This document shows positions 1 to 7,187 of a DNA stretch of 16,222 bases, piece by piece. The position numbers and the translations under genes are program-made. The notes below the pieces were generated by a model. It was not told the origin of the DNA and made no database searches. It was given only the letters and a program-made list of their open reading frames with translations. How positions within the stretch are numbered: the stretch's first letter is position 1; every line of letters begins with the position of its first letter. The DNA is from Chloroflexota bacterium (GTDB lineage Bacteria > Chloroflexota > Anaerolineae > Anaerolineales > Villigracilaceae): NCBI GenBank assembly GCA_016191985.1, contig JACPVB010000299.1, positions 1-16,222 of the forward strand, in the 5' to 3' direction.

Positions 1-87
1 GTCCATTCGGCAGGCGCCACACCTGAAGAGACTCTGCAAATCATCGCCGCGAGTTTGATTGCGTCGCCTGCGTTTCAGTGGAGATAG
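1..87 (+). CDS. C-terminal end of a DUF1800 family protein (partial)
   Basis: An open frame enters from the left edge and stops at TAG 85-87, with a second in-frame TAG directly after it. The 28 visible residues include TLQIIAASLIASPAFQWR. A closing 'LLASPEFQ'-type helix is typical of the end of DUF1800 proteins. DUF1800 genes very often sit directly upstream of DUF1501 genes, and a DUF1501 gene follows here, so the context supports the call. The function of this family is not firmly established; these pairs are generally thought to belong to the cell envelope or to be exported. Only the tail is visible, so the call rests on the terminal motif and the neighbour. Confidence 0.6.
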   Translation, partial: VHSAGATPEETLQIIAASLIASPAFQWR

Positions 88-97
88 TAGCAACCCC

Positions 98-143
98 GCT
101 GGTTGAGTAGGGCGAGTGTCTTCTCGCCCGTATCGAAACCAGC
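98..143 (+). repeat. REP-type palindromic repeat, copy A
   Basis: An imperfect palindrome with arms beginning GCTGGTTGAGTAGGGCGAG and, on the other strand, GCTGGTTTCGATACGGGCGAG. The arms differ mainly by two small indels and flank a 5-base loop. The same GAGTA / CGTATCGA signature recurs at 173-207 and 3832-3878, so this is a dispersed element rather than a local hairpin. It lies between the DUF1800 stop and the DUF1501 start. Confidence 0.8.
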
Positions 144-172
144 AATTACAAGTAGACATGAAATTACGCAGT

Positions 173-207
173 GTGGTCTCGATACGGGCTTCGCCCTACT
201 CGACCAC
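173..207 (-). repeat. REP-type palindromic repeat, copy B, inverted relative to copy A
   Basis: The sequence runs GTGGTCTCGATACGGG...CCCTACTCGACCAC, a shorter version of the same element in the opposite orientation to copy A. Copies A and B lie 29 bases apart, which gives the inverted-pair arrangement called a REPIN in other bacteria. It ends 19 bases before the preferred start codon of the DUF1501 gene. Confidence 0.78.
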
Positions 208-226
208 CAGATGGAATGGAGAACTT

Positions 227-1462
227 ATGCTCGAAACCTTACCCGTACTTCACCAAATCCCAACCCTTCGACAGGATCAGGGCAAGCCAACCTGGATGCC
301 GCGCTTATCCTTCGCGCCCAAGAACACCGCCCCACGCGGCGACACACTTGTCGTCGTCTTTTTGCGCGGCGCAGCGGACGTGCTCAATATGGTCGTGCCA
401 CATGGTGAAGAAGCCTATTATCAATTGCGCCCGACCCTTGGCATTGGACGACCAGATGATTTAAGAAAGAAGAAAGAGGAAAGAGTTGTGGATTTGGATG
501 GATTTTTTGGTTTGCATCCAAACATGCAACCGCTACTTGAAGCCTGGCAAAGCAGACAACTCGCCATCATCCACGCTTGCGGCGCACCCGACGAATCGCG
601 CAGTCACTTCAAAGCGATGGAACTCATGGAACGCGGGGTGGACGATGAGCGCGGGCCCGCCTCGGGTTGGATCGGGCGTCACCTCGCCAGCTTGAACACG
701 GGTAACTCATCGCCATTGCGAGCCATCGGCATGGGAACCCGCCCGCAGCGCAGTTTGAGCGGCTCGGTTCCCGTCTCTGCCCTGCGCTCCATCGCAGACT
801 TCCACCTTGGCGGTGATCCGCGTGCCCTGCAACAAATGCGAGCTGCACTGAACTATGTCTATCAAAGCGATGAACTGGGTCAAGATACCCTGTCCATAAT
901 GGATACGTTAGAAAAACTTGATCCATCCACTTACCACTCACCACTTTCCACTTACCCCGACACCGAATTCGGTCTCGCCCTCAAACAAACCGCCATGCTC
1001 ATCAAAGCGGAAGTGGGGCTGGAAGTCTCTGCCATTGACGTGGGCGGCTGGGACACGCACTTCACCCAAGGCTCGACCACAGGGCTGATGCCGAACCTGA
1101 TGAAAGACCTTGCCGAAGGTCTCGCCGCTTTCCATGCTGATATGGCTGACCACATGAGCAAACTCTCCATTGTCACCATGTCCGAGTTTGGGCGGCGCGC
1201 CTACGAGAACGGCAGCCTCGGCACGGATCATGGTCACGGCAGCATGATGATGGTTCTCGGTGGCAACGTGGACGGAGGCAAAGTCCACGGGCAGTGGCCT
1301 GGCTTGGAGGATGGACAATTGATCGGCCCCGGTGACCTCGCCGTCACCACCGATTACCGCGATGTGCTTTCTGAAATATTAACCAAGCGATTGAACAACC
1401 CCGCTACAGGCGATGTCTTTCCCGAATATCAGCCGGTGACGAGGAATGTAATTGTCACGTGA
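227..1462 (+). CDS. DUF1501 family protein
   Basis: A 411-residue protein of the DUF1501 family, which is related to the sulfatase/alkaline phosphatase fold; its substrate is unknown. Family landmarks are visible: DTLVVVFLRGAADVLNMVVP (residues 39-58), where the usual motif reads GGADGLN, then HACGAPDESRSHFKAMELME, GWIGRHLA, IDVGGWDTHFTQG, SEFGRR, GTDHGHG and a C-terminal DYRDVLSEIL. Many family members begin with a Tat signal; none is seen here. The frame is open from ATG 116, but that start would translate both REP palindromes. ATG 227 has a GGAGA-like site about 6 bases upstream and is preferred. ATG 296, just before the conserved domain, remains possible. It follows the DUF1800 gene as in many genomes, probably in one transcript. 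Confidence 0.85.
   Translation: MLETLPVLHQIPTLRQDQGKPTWMPRLSFAPKNTAPRGDTLVVVFLRGAADVLNMVVPHGEEAYYQLRPTLGIGRPDDLRKKKEERVVDLDGFFGLHPNMQPLLEAWQSRQLAIIHACGAPDESRSHFKAMELMERGVDDERGPASGWIGRHLASLNTGNSSPLRAIGMGTRPQRSLSGSVPVSALRSIADFHLGGDPRALQQMRAALNYVYQSDELGQDTLSIMDTLEKLDPSTYHSPLSTYPDTEFGLALKQTAMLIKAEVGLEVSAIDVGGWDTHFTQGSTTGLMPNLMKDLAEGLAAFHADMADHMSKLSIVTMSEFGRRAYENGSLGTDHGHGSMMMVLGGNVDGGKVHGQWPGLEDGQLIGPGDLAVTTDYRDVLSEILTKRLNNPATGDVFPEYQPVTRNVIVT
264..283. repeat. Short REP-like palindrome inside the 5' end of the DUF1501 gene
   Basis: CCCTTCGACAGGATCAGGGC closely resembles a palindrome dispersed in many bacterial genomes (CCCTTCGACAAGCTCAGGG). It falls in the variable N-terminal residues of the DUF1501 frame, before the conserved domain. 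It could be a translated insertion or a sign that translation starts further downstream, at ATG 296. Confidence 0.4.
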
Positions 1463-1473
1463 TTTAAGTTATA

Positions 1474-1502
1474 TTGCTTGTCGCAGTGAATTGAGATAAC
1501 AT
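1474..1502 (+). promoter_or_regulatory. Weak sigma70-type promoter candidate for the thioredoxin-like lipoprotein
   Basis: TTGCTT (1474-1479) and TAACAT (1497-1502) are separated by 17 bases, 30 bases before the start codon. The hexamers match the consensus at 3 and 4 of 6 positions, so this is only a candidate. The gene also has its own ribosome binding site, AGGAGA, near 1522-1527. Confidence 0.3.
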
Positions 1503-1531
1503 GCAGGGACATAAAATTAATAGGAGAATGT

Positions 1532-2119
1532 ATGCCCCGCCTTGGTTATTTTCTTTCATTGCTTCTTGTTCTTACGATAGCCTGTTCAGGGATTGCAACC
1601 CCTGAAGTTAGCACGTCCGTTCCTGTGGAGGAGACAGCTACAGCAATCCCGACACAGATTCCTCAAAGTACAGAAATTCCAACTCAGGAAGTTGTACAAC
1701 TTCCCGAACTTCAAAATTCCGCCCTGGTGGATGTCTACGATCCCGCCCGCAATCCTGCCGATGATTTGCAGCAAGCCATCCTCATTGCACAAAATGAGAA
1801 TAAAAGAATCATACTTGAGCTAGGCGGGGACTGGTGCATCTGGTGCAAATTCATGGACGAGTTCTATGAGTCCCATGCCGATATTTTGCAATACCGGGCA
1901 GAAAATTATGTCCTCGTGAAGGTGAATGTCAGTGAAGAAAACATGAACGAGGAATTCCTTTCCCAATTCCCTGAAGTGGCTGGGTATCCTCATATTTATA
2001 TTTTGGAAAGTGATGGGACTTTGCTACATTCCCAGAACACGGGCGAACTTGAGGACGGCGGCGAGTCTTATGTCCCTGAGGTGTTTTTGGGTTTTCTGCA
2101 AAAATGGGCTTTAAAGTAG
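1532..2119 (+). CDS. Thioredoxin-fold lipoprotein with a WCIWC motif
   Basis: A 195-residue protein. Residues 1-18 form a lipoprotein signal with lipobox LTIAC, so Cys18 is the predicted lipidation site. A Thr/Pro/Glu-rich linker follows to about residue 65. The rest is a thioredoxin-like domain: Cys102-Ile-Trp-Cys105 at the start of the active helix (GGDWCIWCKFMDEF), a DVN/KVNVS-type strand, and the cis-proline region GYPHIYIL with Pro153. This resembles the Thioredoxin_7 / DsbD C-terminal type, so a role in thiol-disulfide exchange on the outer face of the membrane is likely. A good ribosome binding site (AGGAGA) precedes the ATG. The stop codon lies inside a hairpin shared with the convergent gene. 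The partner protein is unknown and no DsbD-like membrane protein is adjacent. Confidence 0.85.
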   Translation: MPRLGYFLSLLLVLTIACSGIATPEVSTSVPVEETATAIPTQIPQSTEIPTQEVVQLPELQNSALVDVYDPARNPADDLQQAILIAQNENKRIILELGGDWCIWCKFMDEFYESHADILQYRAENYVLVKVNVSEENMNEEFLSQFPEVAGYPHIYILESDGTLLHSQNTGELEDGGESYVPEVFLGFLQKWALK

Positions 2120-2144
2120 GGACACGGCGCCGCCGTATCCCTAC
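2116..2144. terminator. Hairpin between convergent genes
   Basis: GTAGGGACACGGC pairs with GCCGTATCCCTAC across a 3-base loop, a 13-bp stem with one mismatch. It overlaps the stop codon of the upstream gene and ends 8 bases before the convergent CAP lipoprotein stop. There is no T-tract on either strand, so it may be a dispersed palindrome that acts as a stabiliser or weak terminator rather than a classical intrinsic terminator. Confidence 0.5.
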
Positions 2145-2152
2145 CCGCTGTA

Positions 2153-3166
2153 TCACGGACTCCCAAAATCCACGACAATATAATCTCCAGAAAAATAGGC
2201 ATACCCTACGCCTATCTCTGTGGAATTGGTGCTGAGGATGGCGTCGCGGTGGATTTGGTCGTTCATCCACCAACTCATCGCCGCTTGCGGACCGCCACCA
2301 CCGTAGATGATCTCTTCTGCATACGAAGGCGCATACCCCGAAGCAAGGATGCGCGCGTAGGCGGAGGAACCGTCCGAGCCGGTGTGGCTGATGTTGTTGT
2401 TACAGGCCATGTCCGCAGCGTGACCTTGAGCGGCGCTTGTCAGCTGGGAGTTGACGGTCAGTGCGAGTAAACCTGCATTGGCGCGTTCTTCGTTAATCAT
2501 TGCCGCGATTTGATTCACATAGCCAGCGTTCTGGCTGTAACTGCAATTCGCGCCTCCACCCAGGGGAGGGATGGGCGTGCTGACGCTTCCAGAACTGGTC
2601 GGCTGTGTGGGGATGACTCCGCTGCCGACGGTGATCTTCACCCAAAATGTTTTTTCGATGCCAATAGGCACGTCTTTTCCATTTGGGTCGTTTAGCGTGA
2701 AGTAGCCGGTGTAGGAACCGTTGGCTGTGGGGGCGGTCAACTCCACTGAGACTTGGACCTTGCCTTTCGGAAGCGTATCAGTTATCGGCGCGGAGAGAGG
2801 CGCGTTCATTTGGTCTCCCGCCGCAAACTTGAGCGCGTATCCAATCCACGGACAGGTTCCGTTATTAACGAATTCCCACGTCTTCGTGAATTTCTCACCG
2901 GGGTTCACGCGCGTGCCATCTTGAATGGTGACGTCTCGCAACAGGACGGCATTGTTTGTGCAATTCGGCGGGATGGTAACAGCAAGTGTGGGTGCGAGGG
3001 TGATCTCCGGTGTGACGGTGAGGGTGGGCGGCACGTAACTTGATTTGGTTGGAGCCAACGTGGCTGTGACAAAATTTGCTGGCGTGGGTGTCCGCGCTTC
3101 ATCCACCTCCACCGAAATGCAGGCGGTCAGAAATAATGCGCTGGAAAGAATCAATCTTTTGAACAT
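2153..3166 (-). CDS. Lipoprotein with NBR1-type Ig-like domain and CAP/SCP domain
   Basis: A 337-residue exported protein. The signal ends in lipobox LTAC, giving Cys16, and a Thr/Pro-rich linker runs to about residue 65. An Ig-like domain of the bacterial NBR1 type follows: VNPGEKFTKTWEFVNNGTCPW, then LPKGKVQVSVELTAPTANGS and TFWVKITV, to about residue 180. After a Ser/Pro/Gly linker the C-terminal half is a CAP (SCP/PR1-like) domain with INEERANAGLLAL, SHTGSDGSS, a Trp-Trp helix and the closing GVGYAYFSGDYIVVDFG. This domain order is common in Anaerolineae. CAP domains may bind lipids or act as peptidases in other systems; no specific role can be read here. A GGAG site lies 5 bases from the ATG. 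It is probably the last gene of the leftward cluster. Confidence 0.88.
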   Translation of the reverse strand: MFKRLILSSALFLTACISVEVDEARTPTPANFVTATLAPTKSSYVPPTLTVTPEITLAPTLAVTIPPNCTNNAVLLRDVTIQDGTRVNPGEKFTKTWEFVNNGTCPWIGYALKFAAGDQMNAPLSAPITDTLPKGKVQVSVELTAPTANGSYTGYFTLNDPNGKDVPIGIEKTFWVKITVGSGVIPTQPTSSGSVSTPIPPLGGGANCSYSQNAGYVNQIAAMINEERANAGLLALTVNSQLTSAAQGHAADMACNNNISHTGSDGSSAYARILASGYAPSYAEEIIYGGGGPQAAMSWWMNDQIHRDAILSTNSTEIGVGYAYFSGDYIVVDFGSP

Positions 3167-3215
3167 GAAACTCCGTAACTACTGGACGATTTAACTATCG
3201 AACTACCCGGCTAAA

Positions 3216-5462
3216 CTAAAACATCATCATCTGCCCCGTGGACTTTTCCACCGGGTCGCTGGCAATTTGCTCTTCGAAGGTTTCGCGCGTCAGGATTGGG
3301 AGTTCGAGCAAACCACGCAAAAGACGATATTTCACCAGCCGATGTTTTTTCAAACGCTCTCGAAGCGAAGCATCGCGTTCCTGTTTGTAGGCCACCAACG
3401 CGGCGCGCCCACCGGGGATGACAATAACCGTTTGCTCATCCGCGTGTTCCAGCGCGCGGTTGACTAATGCCGAAGCCAGCACATAAAATTTTCGGACGGG
3501 CTTTCCATCTTCGAGCCAGGCTAAAACTTTATCATCCCTCGCTGAATCATAGTTAAGACGTTTGCCGATTTCCTCCAGCCGTGCAAAAACATTCTTCACT
3601 TCCTCGCGCCGCGCAGAGGCAAGGTCTTCTTCGCGCAATTTCCAGCTTGCGCCGTCTTTCTCGGCGTAGGAATTCAACACCGCATAGATCGAGCCTTTGG
3701 ACGGAGTCATCAGCCCGCTGAATTGGGAATATAAATCGTCCTCCACTTCCAAATAAATCGCATTCGGATTCTTTTGCAAATACGTCACCACCGCAACTTC
3801 CACGCGGTCGGAGAGTGACTCTATTTCATTCGCTGGTCGAGTAGAGCGGGCGCTTGCCCCGCTCGTATCGAGACCAGCAGAGACTAAACCCCACATCCCC
3901 GTATCCACGCCTTCGCCGCTGGAGTAGTGAACAAATCCATCATCACCCTTCAACGCCTGCTCCATCGCACTTTGTGTTTTCCGCATGGCCGCGTCCAATT
4001 CATCTTCGGTTTGTTTCAACGCGTTTGCTTCTGCCAGCGCAATCAACCCTGCCGTATGCAAATGCAAATATCCCGCAGGCTCGCCGCGCGCCGATAAAAA
4101 CTCACGCATCGCGGTGCGGATCGTTTCGATCTCCATCGGCGCGGGCTGTGGTTTTTGTCCGCTTTTCCAAACGACCTGCACGGGGTCATGCTGAGTCCGC
4201 AAGGCAACGCTTTCCAAAACAAACCCCGCCATGTGCGCGGCAGTGATCGCCGATGTCAGAAACGCGGGTTCGGGTTCAGGCAGGGCGCCAAACATAGGCA
4301 CACCATCCGCAAGCAAATCGTTCAAATGACTGAAGATTGAAAATAAGGCCGTCGCGTTCCAGGCCCAGTCATATCGTCGGCGGCGCAGCGCAATTCGGTA
4401 TGGCTCCACCGCATCCTTGCCCCACAGCCAGCCCGCCCACAATGCGGAAAATGTCCAAAACGCCTGGTTGGGACGCGGCACCGAACCGATGACCGCTGCA
4501 ATTGGAATTTCTCTTTTGACTTCGTGCGCCAGCCCTTTAAGACGGCCCTCATAGATGCAGACACCGCCGCTCTCTGGAATTTTCTTTGGCCACGCCTCAC
4601 ACGGAACCGAGGAACCTGATCCGGCAAACAAGCTGACTCCACGCTCCAGCATGGTCCACACATTGTTCTCGCGAAATTGATTCGGTGTGCTGAGTTGTTT
4701 CGGGCGCGGACGTTCCGCCGGATGCGCCCAAAGCGTGTTGCCCGCGTCACATGCCAGCAGGACGAGCGCGGTCAACGCGCGCCTGCGTATTTCAGAGAGA
4801 CTCAAACTATCGAGACGGTTGATAATGGTGCTCAACGCATACAGTGGACGCGGCAGATAATGTTCGATGGCCTCTTCCGCATAAACGCGGTCTTCATCTT
4901 TTAGCGAGACGACGCGCTCGAACAGCCGTGAACGATGCAGTTTGTCTGTCCCTGCGATGCGTTTTGCGTTTTCGATGTCTTCCGGGGTGATCTTTTTCTC
5001 GCCGGAGTCACCGCAGTGTTTACATTCGTAAATGCGGACATAGGGCGCATCCTCGCCTTTGCGCCACAGGAAAGCCTGCGCCTGGATTTGTTGATTACAT
5101 TTTTCGCATGAAGTGAGATACAGGGATTGAAGATGGATTTCGAGTCGTTCGTCCCCTTTTTTGACCGCGCCCAGGTCGGCCAGTGCGGCGATGAATTCCG
5201 ATTCAGGTGGCGGGTTGGCGAAAATCTCCAGCAGAAAGCGCGTGATGGGATTATTCGCTGTCACCAGCACGCGGTATCCACTGCGCGCGGCTTCGAGGAC
5301 GAGTCGCGGGGAGAATCCGAACGGGTCCAGCAACCAACTTCCCGTTAAGTTAAGATGCGAGAGCCAGGCAGAGATGACCCCTTCTTCCAACGGAGGAAGA
5401 AAGCGGGAGAGGGGTCCCGAGTCGGCGGGTTTGAATCCAGGGATGTATGGCTTGGATTCCAT
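3216..5462 (-). CDS. Degenerate DNA-methylase-like protein with zinc-binding cysteines
   Basis: A 748-residue protein. The order of motifs resembles Zn-ribbon adenine-specific DNA methylases (COG1743/DUF1156 type). A motif-I-like segment LLDPFGFSPRLVLEAARSGY (44-63) is followed by an NPITRFLLE stretch like the usual NPVA. Two CxxC pairs (Cys119/122 and Cys147/150) suggest a zinc ribbon. Where the catalytic DPPY should be, the protein has IGSVPRPNQAFWTFSALWAG (325-344), so the catalytic motif appears lost and the glycine-rich SAM loop is changed. A C-terminal part from about 550 has a winged-helix-like look (GLMTPSKGSIYAVLNSYAE). Residues 529-544 are encoded by a REP insertion. It lies 28 bases after the methyltransferase gene. 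A scaffolding or nucleic-acid-binding role is an inference; no experimental function is known to me. Confidence 0.6.
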   Translation of the reverse strand: MESKPYIPGFKPADSGPLSRFLPPLEEGVISAWLSHLNLTGSWLLDPFGFSPRLVLEAARSGYRVLVTANNPITRFLLEIFANPPPESEFIAALADLGAVKKGDERLEIHLQSLYLTSCEKCNQQIQAQAFLWRKGEDAPYVRIYECKHCGDSGEKKITPEDIENAKRIAGTDKLHRSRLFERVVSLKDEDRVYAEEAIEHYLPRPLYALSTIINRLDSLSLSEIRRRALTALVLLACDAGNTLWAHPAERPRPKQLSTPNQFRENNVWTMLERGVSLFAGSGSSVPCEAWPKKIPESGGVCIYEGRLKGLAHEVKREIPIAAVIGSVPRPNQAFWTFSALWAGWLWGKDAVEPYRIALRRRRYDWAWNATALFSIFSHLNDLLADGVPMFGALPEPEPAFLTSAITAAHMAGFVLESVALRTQHDPVQVVWKSGQKPQPAPMEIETIRTAMREFLSARGEPAGYLHLHTAGLIALAEANALKQTEDELDAAMRKTQSAMEQALKGDDGFVHYSSGEGVDTGMWGLVSAGLDTSGASARSTRPANEIESLSDRVEVAVVTYLQKNPNAIYLEVEDDLYSQFSGLMTPSKGSIYAVLNSYAEKDGASWKLREEDLASARREEVKNVFARLEEIGKRLNYDSARDDKVLAWLEDGKPVRKFYVLASALVNRALEHADEQTVIVIPGGRAALVAYKQERDASLRERLKKHRLVKYRLLRGLLELPILTRETFEEQIASDPVEKSTGQMMMF
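3832..3878 (-). repeat. REP-type palindromic repeat, copy C, in frame within a coding sequence
   Basis: GCTGGTCGAGTAGAGCGGGC and, on the other strand, GCTGGTCTCGATACGAGCGGGGC form an imperfect palindrome of 47 bases. It is the same family as copies A and B. It lies wholly inside the methylase-like gene and is translated as AGLDTSGASARSTRPA without breaking the frame. The target is a linker between the methylase-like part and the C-terminal domain. Confidence 0.85.
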
Positions 5463-5490
5463 CTTGGATTAAGTATACATCCCGCAGGGT

Positions 5491-6171
5491 TTATTTGCTG
5501 GCGGAAAAAATCTCGAACAATGGCACAAGCTGGTAGAGTGTGGCGATGGGTTGAAGGCTGGCGAGTTTGCGAAGCTCGGTTTTGATCTCGGCGATGCCGC
5601 GCTCGTGATAGGCCCCCGAATATTCCGGGCCTGCCAGTTTGCGCCCAATTTGGTAGAGGATATTTTCAGTAGGCCCGGAGACGATGAGCCTTCCGCTCGG
5701 TTTGAGCAGTGCCAGCAGTTCGTTCAACGTTCGCGGCAAATCGTGGACGTGTTCGAGCACATCGAGCGCGATGATGAGATCGTAGGAGTTGGCGGGAAGG
5801 TCGTGAATGGAGGTTTGGGTTGCATTTTTTACTTCGACATTTTTTGCAAGCGGAATGTGTTTTTGCGCCAGTTGAAGCGGAAGCAAATCCACGTCCATGG
5901 CGGTGACGTGTTTGCTGATGTTTGAAAGATGGGGGAGCATCACGCCGCTGCCGCACCCAAAATCCAGGATGTTTTCATATTGCGTTGGGGTCTGGATGTA
6001 TTCCATCACCTTTCGCAATCGCTGCCAGAACAGCCAGTTGATGAACGGGTTGCGGTGTGAATAGGCGGGGAAGGCGGCTTCATCGAGCCTTCCTTTTTGG
6101 CTTTCCGCCAGCACTTGCCGAATGGCGGCGCGGTAGCGGGTTTTGTAGGCGTTGAATTCAGCGGTTTTCAT
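5491..6171 (-). CDS. Class I SAM-dependent methyltransferase
   Basis: A 226-residue methyltransferase of the Methyltransferase_11/UbiG-like group. Motif I is ILDFGCGSGVMLP (68-80), the acidic end of the second strand is TAMDVD (90-95), and motif IV is YDLIIALDVLEHVHD (130-144), followed by LLKPSGRLIVSGPTE (155-169). Its start codon overlaps the glycosyltransferase stop in an ATGA, so the two are translationally coupled and probably belong to one pathway. Methyltransferases of this type beside polyprenol-linked glycosyltransferases often modify lipids or surface sugars. The acceptor cannot be predicted from sequence. Confidence 0.85.
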   Translation of the reverse strand: MKTAEFNAYKTRYRAAIRQVLAESQKGRLDEAAFPAYSHRNPFINWLFWQRLRKVMEYIQTPTQYENILDFGCGSGVMLPHLSNISKHVTAMDVDLLPLQLAQKHIPLAKNVEVKNATQTSIHDLPANSYDLIIALDVLEHVHDLPRTLNELLALLKPSGRLIVSGPTENILYQIGRKLAGPEYSGAYHERGIAEIKTELRKLASLQPIATLYQLVPLFEIFSASK

Positions 6172-7133
6172 AAAGGGTTGCTCAATGGTTTTTTGGGTGT
6201 GGAGTTCATGTCAATTTCAACGGCGGAAAGCAGGATTTGTATTCCAAGGATGACGCACAAGGTCGGGAGCATCACAGTGCCGGTGGGGGCGGGGATGTTT
6301 TTGCTGGCATATTCGATCCATTTGATGATGCCGAAGACCAGGCCGAATAACAGCAGGGGAAATCCTGTAACGATATAGAGAGACAGGATCGAGAAATCAT
6401 AAATATAATAGCGGAGTGCAATCCGCTGTAAAAACGTAACCAGCAGCTTGACCGGAAACTCGAAAACGGCGCGGCGAATGGAAAGATGCGAGGTCTCCTT
6501 CCCATATCTTGCGGGAATGGGTACATCCAGCACGAGGGCATTTAATAAATATAATTTTGCCAGCATGGATGTCTCGAAGAAATAGCGCTTGTCCAGTTGG
6601 TCGAGCGGGAGCGCCGCCAGTACTTCGGCGCGGATGGCAAAGTATCCGTTGGTTGGGTCGAAGATGTTCCAGTAGCCTGTGGCGGCCTTGGTGAGAAAGC
6701 TCAACCCCAGGTTGCCGACGCGGCGAATGAAAGGCATATTGCGCAGCGAAACAAAATCGCGAAAGCGGTTGCCTTTGGCATAGTCAGCGCGGCCCTGGAT
6801 GAGTGGAGTGATCAACGCGGGGAAGTGGGCGGGGTCCATCTGCCCATCGCCATCCAGTTTGATGACGATTTGCGCGCCCAGTTCCAGCGCTTTGCAAAAA
6901 CCGCTTGCCATGGCGCCGCCCACGCCCTGGTTTTGGGTATGACGGATCAGGCTGAGTCGCATGTCATTTTTGGAAAGAGCAGCCACCAGGTCCGCGGTAG
7001 AGTCGGGCGAAGCGTCATCCACAACGATGATGTGTTTTACATAACCAGGGATTCCATTAATCACAGCTTCAATGTCATGTTCCACCCGATATGCGGGAAT
7101 GACAACAGTAATGTTGAATTCCGTAAAATTCAT
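6168..7133 (-). CDS. Family 2 glycosyltransferase, polyprenyl-phosphate type
   Basis: A 321-residue GT-A enzyme. It has the N-terminal ITVVIPAYRVEHDIEAVI strand-helix, IIVVDDASPDST (35-46) for nucleotide-sugar binding, NQGVGGAMASGF, the metal-binding IKLDGDGQMDP (91-101), and a DPTNGYFAIR acceptor region. Two hydrophobic helices near residues 245-270 and 285-305 anchor it in the membrane. The architecture fits dolichol-/polyprenyl-phosphate sugar transferases, which load a sugar onto a lipid carrier for use outside the cell. The sugar is unknown. It is the first gene of a leftward cluster and is divergent from the signalling pair across 54 bases. No clear Shine-Dalgarno site is seen before its ATG. 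Confidence 0.88.
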   Translation of the reverse strand: MNFTEFNITVVIPAYRVEHDIEAVINGIPGYVKHIIVVDDASPDSTADLVAALSKNDMRLSLIRHTQNQGVGGAMASGFCKALELGAQIVIKLDGDGQMDPAHFPALITPLIQGRADYAKGNRFRDFVSLRNMPFIRRVGNLGLSFLTKAATGYWNIFDPTNGYFAIRAEVLAALPLDQLDKRYFFETSMLAKLYLLNALVLDVPIPARYGKETSHLSIRRAVFEFPVKLLVTFLQRIALRYYIYDFSILSLYIVTGFPLLLFGLVFGIIKWIEYASKNIPAPTGTVMLPTLCVILGIQILLSAVEIDMNSTPKKPLSNPL

Positions 7134-7187
7134 AAGTAAAATTGTAACCGAAAAGGTGATAGAATCTCGTTGAGGAAACCATTAACC

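Noticed and set aside
116..226. Upstream extension of the DUF1501 protein from ATG 116
   Set aside because: It would translate both REP palindromes, and no ribosome binding site precedes it. ATG 227 has one.
938..1318. A 126-codon open frame on the minus strand
   Set aside because: It mirrors the conserved DUF1501 core, and nothing in it resembles a known protein.
98..3878. The three GTATCGA repeats as a CRISPR array
   Set aside because: The copies are palindromic, differ in orientation and length, and are thousands of bases apart with no regular spacers.
6597..7139. A 180-codon open frame on the plus strand
   Set aside because: It is antisense to the glycosyltransferase, whose catalytic motifs are clear.
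7134..7187. Promoters in the divergent gap between the glycosyltransferase and the signalling pair
   Set aside because: Possible -10 elements (TACAAT leftward, TAGAAT rightward) are seen, but no matching -35 stands at the right spacing.
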